A stretch of DNA of 64,000 bases, taken from contig JANDLV010000007.1 in NCBI GenBank assembly GCA_024330185.1, forward strand, positions 1-64,000, read 5' to 3'. Shown piece after piece: positions 31,852-39,615 of this stretch (position 1 is its first letter; each line of letters starts with the position of its first letter). A program made the position numbers and the translations under genes. The DNA comes from Candidatus Siliceabacter maunaloa. Lineage in GTDB: Bacteria > Actinomycetota > Thermoleophilia > Solirubrobacterales > Solirubrobacteraceae. The notes beneath the pieces were generated by a model. The model was not told the DNA's origin. It saw only the letters and a list, made by a program, of their open reading frames with translations, and did no database searches.

Positions 31852-33213
31852 ATGGAACCCGCCGCCGACCCACCCCTGCGCCCGGTCACCGCAGGCGCCG
31901 CGATGTCGGCCACCAGCCGGGGGCTCGTCGCGGTCACCGGCGCGGTCACGACCGTCGTCGTGGCCCGCCTGCTGGGGCCCGAGGGGGCCGGAGCCTTCGC
32001 CATCGCGATCACCCTGGTGGTGATGCTCACCACGTTCGCGACGCTCGGGGTCGAGCACGGCGTGGCCTACCACGTGTCCTCGGGGCGCTGGGCCGCCCGC
32101 GCGGCGCTGGCCACGGTGACGCGCGTCGCGCTGGTCACCGGCACGACCGCCGCGCTGGTCGGGCTCGCCGCGCAGATCCTGGTCCCGTCGGCCTTCGCGG
32201 GGCTGTCGACCGCCTCCGTCGCGGTCGTGGTCGCGGCGATGCCCTTCGTGCTGCTGTGGCTCTACCGCTCCTACCTCGCCCTGGCCACCGACCGCTACGA
32301 GGGCTTCGTGATGCCCCCCGCGGTGCAGTCGACCGTCGCCCTGGTGCTCGTGCTGGGCTGCGCGGTGGCGTTCGGGCTGACCGGGGCGCTCGTCGCCCTC
32401 ACCGTGTCCCATGCGGCGGGGGCGCTGGCCACGCTTCGGGCCGTCCGGGGGTTCCCGCAGCGCGCCGAGGACGGCGGGCCCGGCGGCGACGGCGAGCCGC
32501 GCCAGCTCGCACGGGCCGTGCGCTTCGGCATCAAGGGCTACGCGGGCAACGTGCTCCAGCTCCTCAACCTGCGCCTGGACGTCTTCGTGCTCTCCGCGGC
32601 CGTCGGCGCGGCAGCGGTGGGCCAGCTCTCCGTCGCGCTCGCGGTCACCGGGGTCATCTGGCTCCTGCCCCACGCCCTCAGCGAGGTCATCTTCCCCCGG
32701 GTGGCCACCCTCAGCGCGCGGGCCGACGCGCAGGCCGAGCGCGAGATGGTGGAGACCAAGGGCCTGCGTCACGCCGTGGCGATGATCGCGGGTGGAGGGG
32801 CCTGCATCGCGGCTGCGCTCCTCCTGCTCGTGACCCCGGTGTTCGGGGAGGCCTTTCGCCCGGCCATCGAGCTGGGGCTGATCCTCCTGCCCGGCGTGGC
32901 CCTCCTCGGCGTCAGCCAGGTGCTCGGCGCGATCATCGTGGGGCGTGGACGGCCGGAGTACCTGCTCTACGCGGCGCTGATCGTGACCCCGCTGACGGTG
33001 ATGGGGTACGTGCTGCTCGTTCCCGCCCTGGGCGCCACCGGGGCGGCCCTGGTCAAGAGCGCGTCGTTCACGCTGTCCTTCGTGCTCAGCGTCGTCTTCC
33101 ACCGGCTGGCCACCGGGGACACATCCCTGCGGGTGTTCGTGCCGACCCGCGACGAGCTGCACGACCTGGTCAGGCTCCCGTCCCAGATCCGCGCTTGGGC
33201 GAGGGGTCGCTAG
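31852..33213 (+). CDS. Wzx-type oligosaccharide flippase
   Basis: 453 residues with about 12-14 membrane segments. The N-terminal polysaccharide-synthesis/MATE fold reads VARLLGPEGAGAFAIAITLVVML, and AVRFGIKGYAGNVLQLLNLRLDVFVLS starts the second half. It should flip undecaprenyl-PP-linked repeat units outward. The TAG stop (33211-33213) is the left end of the 168-bp palindromic element at 33210-33377. It pairs functionally with the Wzy-like protein at 10791. The start is GTG or ATG near 31852, after a 74-bp gap from the divergent aminotransferase. Confidence 0.88.
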   Translation: MEPAADPPLRPVTAGAAMSATSRGLVAVTGAVTTVVVARLLGPEGAGAFAIAITLVVMLTTFATLGVEHGVAYHVSSGRWAARAALATVTRVALVTGTTAALVGLAAQILVPSAFAGLSTASVAVVVAAMPFVLLWLYRSYLALATDRYEGFVMPPAVQSTVALVLVLGCAVAFGLTGALVALTVSHAAGALATLRAVRGFPQRAEDGGPGGDGEPRQLARAVRFGIKGYAGNVLQLLNLRLDVFVLSAAVGAAAVGQLSVALAVTGVIWLLPHALSEVIFPRVATLSARADAQAEREMVETKGLRHAVAMIAGGGACIAAALLLLVTPVFGEAFRPAIELGLILLPGVALLGVSQVLGAIIVGRGRPEYLLYAALIVTPLTVMGYVLLVPALGATGAALVKSASFTLSFVLSVVFHRLATGDTSLRVFVPTRDELHDLVRLPSQIRAWARGR

Positions 33214-33377
33214 TGGTCCCTCCGGCAAGTACCGCACCGCTTCGCCGGGCGACAACCGTCGCATGGCGGCGTCCTCATTCGGGGCCAGGCCGCCGGCCTT
33301 GTCCCCTCACTGCGTCCTTGCCCTGCTCGATTCTCGCCACGACGAATCGGCACGCTACTTACCGGATGAACCACTAG
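33210..33377. mobile_element. Palindromic MITE-like element, 168 bp (CTAGTGGT ends)
   Basis: The left end reads CTAGTGGTCCCTCCGGCAAG. The right end, on the other strand, reads CTAGTGGTTCATCCGGTAAG. Imperfect matching continues inward. TA inside CTAG at both ends is the expected target duplication of IS630/Tc1-type transposition. A second element with the same ends and the same length lies at 62660-62827. No transposase is present. The element supplies the stop codon of the flippase on one side and the last seven codons and stop of the methyltransferase on the other. Confidence 0.8.
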
Positions 33378-34284
33378 GCCGACGCGCCGTAGCGTGCAGC
33401 AGGTCGCCGCCGCCGCCCAGGCGGTCGGCCAGGCGGGCGAGGGGGAGGGCGAGCGCGCAGAGGCCGGCGGCGACGCGCAGCGCGAGGCCGTGCGGGAACA
33501 GGCAGCGGCCCCAGAGGCGGTACTGGATGCTCGCCAACAGCCCGACCGCGCTCGTGGAGGTCGAGGTGCGCACGTCGGTGAACCCGGCCTCGTCCAGGGC
33601 GCGGGCCAGCGACGACGCCGTGAAGTGCACCCGGTGGCGGGGGAGGTCGAGGTGGTACCAGCGCCCGCCGAAGCGCCGGGCCTGCCAGCCGCCGGCGTTG
33701 GGGACCGACACGGCGATCACCGCGTCGGGACGCAGCGCGGCGTGGGTGCGGCGCAGGTCGCCCACCGGGTCGTCGGTGTGCTCGAGGGACTGCTGGAAGA
33801 TGGCGGCGTCGTAGGCGCCCGGGTCGAGGGCCACGGTGGCCAGCACCCCGTGGCGCGCGTTCACGCCGCGCTCGCGCGCCACCACGCAGGCCACGTCCGA
33901 CGGCTCCACGCCGGTCATGCGCCAACCGTCGCCTACGAGGCCGGCGGCCACGTCGCCGCGCCCGCACCCTACGTCCAAGCCGCGGCCCGGCGGGAGGGCG
34001 GCGATGGCGTCCAGCGGCGGGCGGCGGCGGGCGGCCCGCCGCTGCGCGGCCTGGATGACCGAGGAGATCGCGCGCACGTGGGGGTGGGGCCGCGCCTCGT
34101 AGGCGCCGTAGCCCGTCGGGTAGTAGCTCGCGAGGTCGTGGAAGGTGGCGGGCGGCAGCGTCATACCGGTGCCACAGCGCGGGCAGCGCGCGACCACGAA
34201 GCGGCCGGGCGTCCCGTGCAACCGATCCGGCGAGACGACCCGGGGCGGGTCGGGCGCGGCGGCGCAGACGGGACAGGCGACCAT
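33355..34284 (-). CDS. SAM-dependent methyltransferase with N-terminal zinc site
   Basis: 309 residues. The N-terminus has CPVCAAAP and CPRCGTG, a zinc-ribbon-like pair, followed by YYPTGYGAYE. Motif I is GLDVGCGRGDVAAGL, GVEPSDVA holds the ribose-binding acid, and IFQQSLEHTDDPVGDLRRTHAAL is the following motif. The layout matches Methyltransf_23-type sugar methyltransferases with a metal-binding head; the gene at 51285 has the same plan. The last residues (PSGSSGK) and the stop are encoded by the palindromic element at 33210-33377. Confidence 0.85.
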   Translation of the reverse strand: MVACPVCAAAPDPPRVVSPDRLHGTPGRFVVARCPRCGTGMTLPPATFHDLASYYPTGYGAYEARPHPHVRAISSVIQAAQRRAARRRPPLDAIAALPPGRGLDVGCGRGDVAAGLVGDGWRMTGVEPSDVACVVARERGVNARHGVLATVALDPGAYDAAIFQQSLEHTDDPVGDLRRTHAALRPDAVIAVSVPNAGGWQARRFGGRWYHLDLPRHRVHFTASSLARALDEAGFTDVRTSTSTSAVGLLASIQYRLWGRCLFPHGLALRVAAGLCALALPLARLADRLGGGGDLLHATARRPSGSSGK

Positions 34285-34288
34285 GCGC

Positions 34289-34310
34289 GCGGGCAGGCTA
34301 CCCTGCCCGC
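34289..34310. promoter_or_regulatory. Palindromic divergent promoter
   Basis: GCGGGCAGG-CTAC-CCTGCCCGC is a perfect inverted repeat with 9-bp arms. It contains TACCCT on the plus strand (34299-34304, 9 nt before GTG 34314). It also contains TAGCCT on the minus strand (34295-34300, 10 nt before ATG 34284). One palindrome therefore carries -10-like elements for both divergent genes. Confidence 0.5.
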
Positions 34311-34313
34311 CCC

Positions 34314-35366
34314 GTGCCCACCGTGCTGCACGTCCTTCCCCACGCCGGCGGGGGAGGCCAGACGTACGTCGATCTCCTCGAGGGCTGCTCGTCCTTCGTC
34401 CACGAGCGCCTCACGCTGTCGACAGGGCGCACGCCCGCGCAGGCCGTCGTCAGCCTCCCGGCGCGCTGGCCGGCCGTGGCCCGGGCCGCCCGGCGTGCCG
34501 ACCTCGTGCACGTCCACGGCGACACCGCGGCGCTGCTCGCGCTTGCGCTGCTGCGGGCCCGCCCGTCCGTGGTCACCACGCACGGGCTGCACCTGCTGCG
34601 CAGGGTGAGGGGACCGATGCGCGCGGGCGTCGTGCTCGGCCTGCGCGCGGCCGCGCAGGCCGCCGACCGCGTGATCTGCACGAGCCACGCCGAGCGCGAC
34701 GAGCTGGCCGGCCTCCTCCCGGCGCCCGCGCGCCGCCGACTCGTGGTGGTGCACAACGGGATCGCGCTCCCTTCGCCGGCCGACCCCGCGCAGCGCAGCG
34801 CGGCACGCGGCGCACTCGGCCTGGCCAACGGGGACGTCGCCGTCCTGTTCCTGGGCGAGCTGCACGAGCGCAAGGCGCCCCTCGACGCGGTGGCCGCCGC
34901 ACAGGCCGCCCGCACCCGCGGAGCGCGGGTGGTGCTCCTCGTGGCCGGCGACGGCCCCCAGGCCTCCGCGGTGCGCGAGCGCGCGGGCCCCGCGGTGCGA
35001 CCGCTGGGCTTCCGCGGGGACGTCGACCGCCTCCTGACCGCGGCCGACCTGCTCGTCATGCCCTCCGCACGTGAGGGCCTGTCCTTCGCCGTCCTGGAGG
35101 CCATGGGCCGCGGCCTGGCCCTGGTCGTATCCGACGCCCCCGGCAACCCCGAGGCGGTCGGCGACGCGGGCGTGGTCGTGCCCGTGGGGGACCGTGCGGC
35201 GCTGGCGACGGCGCTCACGCGCCTGGCCACCGACCACGACGAGCGGGCTCGCCTGGGCGCCGCCGCCCGCGAGCGCGTACGCACCACCTTCACACTCGAC
35301 CGCCTGCGCGAGGAGGTGAGCGCCACGTATCACGACGCGCTCAGCCGTTCCCACCAGTCCGCTTGA
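34314..35366 (+). CDS. GT4-type glycosyltransferase
   Basis: 350 residues, start GTG. VLHVLPHAGGGGQTYVDLLEG is the opening strand and glycine loop, HVHGDTAALLALALLRARPSVVTTHG the acceptor-side motif, and VAVLFLGELHERKAPLDAVAAA the donor-domain opening. MPSAREGLSFAVLEAMGRGLALVVSDAPGNPEAV is the EX7E region. It is a single-gene unit facing the accessory island to its right. Confidence 0.86.
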   Translation: MPTVLHVLPHAGGGGQTYVDLLEGCSSFVHERLTLSTGRTPAQAVVSLPARWPAVARAARRADLVHVHGDTAALLALALLRARPSVVTTHGLHLLRRVRGPMRAGVVLGLRAAAQAADRVICTSHAERDELAGLLPAPARRRLVVVHNGIALPSPADPAQRSAARGALGLANGDVAVLFLGELHERKAPLDAVAAAQAARTRGARVVLLVAGDGPQASAVRERAGPAVRPLGFRGDVDRLLTAADLLVMPSAREGLSFAVLEAMGRGLALVVSDAPGNPEAVGDAGVVVPVGDRAALATALTRLATDHDERARLGAAARERVRTTFTLDRLREEVSATYHDALSRSHQSA

Positions 35367-35485
35367 CCCGCTCACGGCGTCGGTTCGCCGGCGCGCCGCC
35401 CCGTTCTGCCCGCTGCAGAGGCAATATCATGCCCTCTGCAAGGACGATATTGCGCCCGCTAGGTTATCGATAATCTGCCCTCTGA
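35367..35485 (+). promoter_or_regulatory. Repeat-rich operator region of the ATPase gene
   Basis: An AT-rich patch in an otherwise GC-rich region. GCAATATC (35421-35428) and GATATTGC (35446-35453) form an inverted repeat 17 nt apart. TTATCGATAA (35464-35473) is a perfect 10-bp palindrome. TGCCCTCTG occurs at 35430-35438 and 35476-35484, and a related TGCAGAGGCA lies inverted at 35414-35423. The ATG follows 1 nt after the second repeat. This looks like an operator for autoregulation or an outside regulator. Confidence 0.5.
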
Positions 35486-36742
35486 ATGCTCGAGCGCTAT
35501 CAACCGAGAATCGTGGACAACGAGCTGCTCGCCCGCCTCGGTGCCTCGGGTGCTGTGGTCATCGAGGGCCCGAGGGCGTGCGGGAAGACAGCGACTGCGC
35601 GGCAGGTAGCGGCGAGCGAGGTGCTGCTCGATGTCGACGCCGAGGCCCGGCGTGCCATCGCGGTCGAGCCATCGCTCATCCTCGAAGGCCCGGTACCTCG
35701 TCTGATCGACGAGTGGCAGACCGAGCCTGCGATCTGGAATCACGTTCGCCGGGCGGTCGATGACCGAGCATCACCTGGCCAGTTCATCCTGACCGGGTCG
35801 GCGAGCCCCGCCGACGACATCACTCGACACACCGGTGCCGGACGGATCAGCCGGCTTCGTATGCGGCCGATGAGCCTCTTCGAGTCGGGCGGCAGTACCG
35901 GCGAGATCTCGCTCGTGGAGCTGCTGGCGGGCGAGGCTCCCCGCAGCGGGGATCCCGGCCTGGGTCTCGCCCAGCTCGCGGGCGAGCTGGCGGTCGGCGG
36001 CTGGCCTGGCTCTCGGGACCTGCGGCTTGACGGCGCTCTGCGTGCCGTCCGCGACTACCTGGAGGAGATCCGTCGAACGGACATCGGTCGCGTGGACGGC
36101 ACGAGACGGGACCCCGACAGGGTGGGGCGGCTACTGCGAAGCCTCGCGCGCAACGTCGCCACCCCGGCGGCCATCGCCACACTGGCGGGTGATACCGCTG
36201 GAGCGAACGGGCCGTTGAAGCGGGACACGGTCAGTGACTACCTCACCGTGCTGGACCGACTGATGATCGTCGAGGACCAGCCGGCGTGGGCGCCTCATCT
36301 GCGCTCCAAGTACGTGCTGCGAGGTACGGCGAAGCGTCACTTCGTCGACCCCTCCCTCGCGGTCGCGGCGCTGCGGGCCACGCCCGACCATCTTCTGCGC
36401 GATCTCGAGCTGTTCGGGCTCCTGTTCGAGTCGCTGGTGGTGCGCGATCTGCGGATCTATGCTCAGGCGGCGGACGCCCAGGTGCTGCACTACCGCGACA
36501 GCAACGGCCTCGAGGTCGATGCCATCGTCCAGGCTGCGGACGGGAGGTGGGCTGCGTTCGAGGTCAAGCTCGGAGCAGGACAGGCCGACGAGGGCGCGGC
36601 CAGCCTCGCTCGCTTCGTCCGGCAGGTGGACACCGAGAGGTGTGGCAGGCCCGCCGCGCTGGGCGTCATCACCGGCGGCGGCTACGGGTACCTGCGCGAA
36701 GACGGCGTCGCGATCGTCCCGATCGGCGCCTTGCGACCGTGA
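35486..36742 (+). CDS. DUF4143-type AAA ATPase
   Basis: 418 residues. VVIEGPRACGKTATARQVAAS is the Walker A region (GPRACGKT), ILEGPVPRLIDEWQTEPAIW the Walker B/DEWQ motif and GQFILTGSASP the sensor. The C-terminal half has LLFESLVVRDLRIYA and a DUF4143 nuclease-like motif (GLEVDAIVQ followed by WAAFEVKLG), i.e. the D...ExK arrangement of PD-(D/E)XK folds. The family is widespread, mobile and of unclear role. It has no glycan link and sits with toxin-antitoxin genes, so it looks like an acquired cassette. Confidence 0.88.
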   Translation: MLERYQPRIVDNELLARLGASGAVVIEGPRACGKTATARQVAASEVLLDVDAEARRAIAVEPSLILEGPVPRLIDEWQTEPAIWNHVRRAVDDRASPGQFILTGSASPADDITRHTGAGRISRLRMRPMSLFESGGSTGEISLVELLAGEAPRSGDPGLGLAQLAGELAVGGWPGSRDLRLDGALRAVRDYLEEIRRTDIGRVDGTRRDPDRVGRLLRSLARNVATPAAIATLAGDTAGANGPLKRDTVSDYLTVLDRLMIVEDQPAWAPHLRSKYVLRGTAKRHFVDPSLAVAALRATPDHLLRDLELFGLLFESLVVRDLRIYAQAADAQVLHYRDSNGLEVDAIVQAADGRWAAFEVKLGAGQADEGAASLARFVRQVDTERCGRPAALGVITGGGYGYLREDGVAIVPIGALRP

Positions 36743-36763
36743 GCGGTTTGACCTCGGCGATGG

Positions 36764-37564
36764 CTATGGCGCCTGCCCCAGCGCCCGGCGTCGCGCGCGC
36801 TTGAGCGGAAGCGGCGTGAGCCAGGCCAGGGCGGGCACGGCGAGGCCGCTCGCCCCGCGCAGGGTGCGCCGCCGCGCCAGCGTCCGTGCGCGGATGGCCA
36901 GCGCCTCGGCGATCTGGGCGCGCTCGGCGCGGGCGGCGACGTTGGCGGTGCCCATCACCCGTGTGGACAGCGCCTCGTCCAGCGCCACCACACGGTGGTG
37001 CTCGGCGACGCGCAGCCATAGGTCGTACTCCATCGCGTAGCGGTAGCGCGGGTCGTAGCCGCCCAGGGCGAGCACCAGGTCACGGCGGAAGGCCGCCGAG
37101 GTGTTGGGGATCGGGTTGAAGCGCGGCAGGACCGCGTTGACCTCGCCGGCGGCGAAGGTGGTGCGCGCGGCCAGCGGCCGCCGGGCCTCGTCGACCTCGT
37201 GCATGCGGGTGCCCACCACGGCCACCTCGGGCCGCGCGTCGAGCACCGCGAGCTGGCGCTCCAGGCGCTGGGGCGCCGAGAAGTCGTCGGCGTCCTGCAC
37301 CGCGATCACGGGCGCCCGCGCCGCGCGCAGGCCCGCGTTGAGGCTGCGCGCGATGCCCACGTTGCGCCCCATGGGCAGCGCGCGCACCCGAGCGTCGCGC
37401 CGCGCGGCGTGGGCGATGACCTTCGGCGTGGCGTCGGTGGAGCCGTCGTCGATGGCCAGCAGCTCCAGGTTCTCGACGGTCTGCGCCAGCATCGACCCGA
37501 TGGCCTGCGCCAGCGTGCCGGCGTTGTCGTAGGCGCCGACGAGCACGCTGACCCGCGGGGTCAC
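36764..37564 (-). CDS. GT2 glycosyltransferase
   Basis: 266 residues, start GTG overlapping the upstream stop (GTGA). VSVLVGAYDNAGTLAQAI and LLAIDDGSTDATP are the nucleotide-binding part. VIAVQDADDFSAPQRLERQL has the DXD motif (DADD), and YRYAMEYDLWLRVAEHH is the catalytic ED-like region. It lies in a two-gene minus-strand unit with the GT at 37561-38712, converging on the ATPase. Confidence 0.87.
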   Translation of the reverse strand: MTPRVSVLVGAYDNAGTLAQAIGSMLAQTVENLELLAIDDGSTDATPKVIAHAARRDARVRALPMGRNVGIARSLNAGLRAARAPVIAVQDADDFSAPQRLERQLAVLDARPEVAVVGTRMHEVDEARRPLAARTTFAAGEVNAVLPRFNPIPNTSAAFRRDLVLALGGYDPRYRYAMEYDLWLRVAEHHRVVALDEALSTRVMGTANVAARAERAQIAEALAIRARTLARRRTLRGASGLAVPALAWLTPLPLKRARRRALGQAP

Positions 37565-38712
37565 GCGAGCTCCCCGCGGTAGGCGGCCGACACGCGGTCC
37601 AGCGAGCCCTCCAGCGAGAGCCGCCACGCGTTGCGCAGGTACCAGTCGTGCGTCGCTGAGCGCAGCCCGTCGCCGCCGGCGTGCACGCGCTCGATGGCGG
37701 CGGCCAGCGCCTGGGGCGAGGCGTCAGGAGCGACGGTGCCGTTGACGCCCTCCTCCACGAGCTCGACCGCCGCGTTGTCGGGCGCCGCGCAGACCACGCT
37801 GGGCGTCCCCGCCGCCGCGGCCTCCACGACGACCATGCCGTAGCCCTCCCGTTCGGAGGGCAGTACCAGGCACAGGGCGCGGCGCAGGGTGTCGTGGAGC
37901 CGCGGGGCGTCCACGAACCCGGGGACGTCGACCACATCGGCGAGGCCCAACTCGTCCACCAGACGCAGCACCGCCTCGCGTTGCGGGCCGTCGCCGAGGA
38001 TGGCGCCACGCAGCTCCGGCAGGCGCTCACGTGCGCGCGCCAGCGCCGGCACCAGGGCGGGCACGCGCTTCTCGGGGATGTGACGCCCGGCGAACATCAC
38101 GAGCGGCTCGGCGCGCGCCGGCGCCTGCGCGACCGGCAGCCCGGCCACCATCCCCTCCAGCACGGTCACCGGCCCGCCGACGCCCTCCTCGCGCAGCCGG
38201 CCCGCGGTCAGGCGGGCGAAGCAGAAGGCCTGCTGGCGCAGGCGCACGCAGTGACGCTGCACGGCCCAGCCGACCCGGCCGCCGGTACGCCCGAGATAGG
38301 CGGTCCAGTACGCCCGCGACCACAGCTCGAACCAGTCCACGACGAGCCGATAGCCGCGCGTACGGCGCAGCAGGCCCGCCGCCAGCAACGGGAAGTACGG
38401 GAAGGACGCGGTGTGCACGACGTCGTAGCGCCGCCCGTGGAGCAGCAGGTGCCACAGCACCCCGGCGCCGAAGACCAGCGGCGGCCCGATCCGCCGCCGT
38501 GCGCCGGTGTAGAGCGCCATGCGCGGCCCCGCCGCACGGACCGCCACCCCCGCCGGCGCATCGGGCGCGCTGCCCCGCGGCCACTGGCGCAACGTGAGGT
38601 AGGTGACCTCGTGCCCCTCGGCGGCCAGGCGCTCCGAGAGGGAGCGGTACCACCGCTCCCCACCGCCGATCGTGTGGGGGAACAGGCAGTCGTAGACGAC
38701 GCAGACGCGCAT
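37561..38712 (-). CDS. GT4-type glycosyltransferase
   Basis: 383 residues. VVYDCLFPHTIGGGERWYRSL opens the protein, and YDVVHTASFPYFPLLAAGLL is the acceptor-domain motif. PLVMFAGRHIPEKRVPALVPAL begins the donor domain. LPSEREGYGMVVVEAAAAGTPSVVCAAPDNA carries EX7E. It lies immediately upstream of the GT2 with a 4-nt overlap. Confidence 0.87.
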   Translation of the reverse strand: MRVCVVYDCLFPHTIGGGERWYRSLSERLAAEGHEVTYLTLRQWPRGSAPDAPAGVAVRAAGPRMALYTGARRRIGPPLVFGAGVLWHLLLHGRRYDVVHTASFPYFPLLAAGLLRRTRGYRLVVDWFELWSRAYWTAYLGRTGGRVGWAVQRHCVRLRQQAFCFARLTAGRLREEGVGGPVTVLEGMVAGLPVAQAPARAEPLVMFAGRHIPEKRVPALVPALARARERLPELRGAILGDGPQREAVLRLVDELGLADVVDVPGFVDAPRLHDTLRRALCLVLPSEREGYGMVVVEAAAAGTPSVVCAAPDNAAVELVEEGVNGTVAPDASPQALAAAIERVHAGGDGLRSATHDWYLRNAWRLSLEGSLDRVSAAYRGELA

Positions 38713-39060
38713 TCAGCGCAACGACAGCGCGCGCCGCAGGCCGTCGTCGACCTGCTGCATCAGCCAGTCGGGTAGGGCGGCGATCCGCTCCTCGAGGCGC
38801 GCGCGGTTCAATGTGTACAGCTGCGTCACGTTGACGATCGACTCCCGCGGCAATCCGCTCAGATCGCTCCCGAGCGTCACGTTTCCGGGTCGAGACGCCA
38901 ATCGCGTCGCGCCGGTGACCACGGCGATGATCACCGTCGAAAGCCTTGAGGCGTTGTACTGATCGCCGCTGATGACGAGCACTGGCCGGCGGTAGCCGGG
39001 CTCTGAGCCGTCGGGAATGCCTAGGTCACTCCACCACAGCTCGCCCCGGGCGATCACCAT
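38713..39060 (-). CDS. MazF/PemK-family toxin (endoribonuclease)
   Basis: 115 residues. VIARGELWWSDLG and RRPVLVISGDQYNASRLSTVIIAVVT are the conserved MazF core, followed by NVTLGSDLSGLPRESIVNVTQLYTLNRARL. The family cuts mRNA at short sequences when its antitoxin is lost. It starts 7 nt inside the antitoxin gene's end, the usual antitoxin-first order. Its stop abuts the GT gene at 38712. Confidence 0.9.
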   Translation of the reverse strand: MVIARGELWWSDLGIPDGSEPGYRRPVLVISGDQYNASRLSTVIIAVVTGATRLASRPGNVTLGSDLSGLPRESIVNVTQLYTLNRARLEERIAALPDWLMQQVDDGLRRALSLR

Positions 39061-39308
39061 TGCCACTCGTCGGACTGCGCGAGGTCGTACGCAGCGGCGC
39101 GGGCGAACGCCGTCTGCTCTTCGAGCTCCTTCTCGTCGATCCCTTCGAGGCTGCGGTTGATCTGCTCGGTGAGGTCCTTGTCCTCCAGCTCTGCAAGCCA
39201 GCGCTCGGCGGCTCGCGCGAAGAACTCGCTGCGCGACACACCGAGCTTTCGCGCCGCCTCGTCGGCGCGTGCGAACGTCGTGTCGGGAAGGGAGATCGCG
39301 GTCTTCAT
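39054..39308 (-). CDS. Ribbon-helix-helix antitoxin
   Basis: 84 residues. MKTAISLPDTTFARADEAARKLGVSRSEFFARAAERWL is a ribbon-helix-helix DNA-binding domain (beta strand, two helices). The acidic C-terminal region (DLTEQINRSLEGIDEKELEEQ) would bind and block the MazF-like toxin encoded just downstream. It is the first gene of the pair and should repress their promoter. The -10 lies 7 nt from its ATG. Confidence 0.88.
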   Translation of the reverse strand: MKTAISLPDTTFARADEAARKLGVSRSEFFARAAERWLAELEDKDLTEQINRSLEGIDEKELEEQTAFARAAAYDLAQSDEWQW

Positions 39309-39315
39309 CCGCGCG

Positions 39316-39321
39316 AGTATA
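39316..39321 (-). promoter_or_regulatory. -10 element TATACT of the toxin-antitoxin operon
   Basis: TATACT on the minus strand is the best consensus -10 in the window. It ends 7 nt before the antitoxin ATG at 39308, so the mRNA is probably leaderless. The surrounding DNA is AT-rich relative to the window. Confidence 0.55.
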
Positions 39322-39361
39322 ACCAGGGCATACCGACTTCGCGGGTCGGACGCCGAGATGA

Positions 39362-39383
39362 TGACCAGGTAAGGTGACCAGGT
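39362..39383 (+). promoter_or_regulatory. Direct-repeat operator before the Phd/VapC pair
   Basis: TGACCAGGT at 39362-39370 is repeated at 39375-39383, a 13-bp period. The second copy ends 1 nt before the antitoxin ATG. Short repeats at this position are typical binding sites of Phd-type antitoxins. Confidence 0.5.
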
Positions 39384-39384
39384 C

Positions 39385-39615
39385 ATGATCGAGCGCACGA
39401 TCACCGCCACCCGCTTCAAGGCCGAGTGCCTCGGCCTCCTTGACGACGTCGCCCGTACGCATCGGGAGCTCGTAGTCACCAAGCACGGCAAGCCGGTCGC
39501 GAGGGTGGTCCCCGCGCAGCCGCCGATCGACCTGCGTGGCAGCGTGACCTTCCTGGTCGACGACGATGAGCTGATCGCGCCACTGGACGTCCAGTGGGAC
39601 GCCGAGCACGAGTGA
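39385..39615 (+). CDS. Phd/YefM-family antitoxin
   Basis: 76 residues. MIERTITATRFKAECLGLLDDVARTHRELVVTKHGKPVARVVP is the Phd fold (first strand, helix, then the TKHGKPVA motif). The C-terminal acidic tail would neutralise the PIN-domain toxin. It overlaps the toxin gene by 4 nt (GTGA). It lies back to back with the MazF-type pair, 76 nt apart. Confidence 0.9.
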   Translation: MIERTITATRFKAECLGLLDDVARTHRELVVTKHGKPVARVVPAQPPIDLRGSVTFLVDDDELIAPLDVQWDAEHE

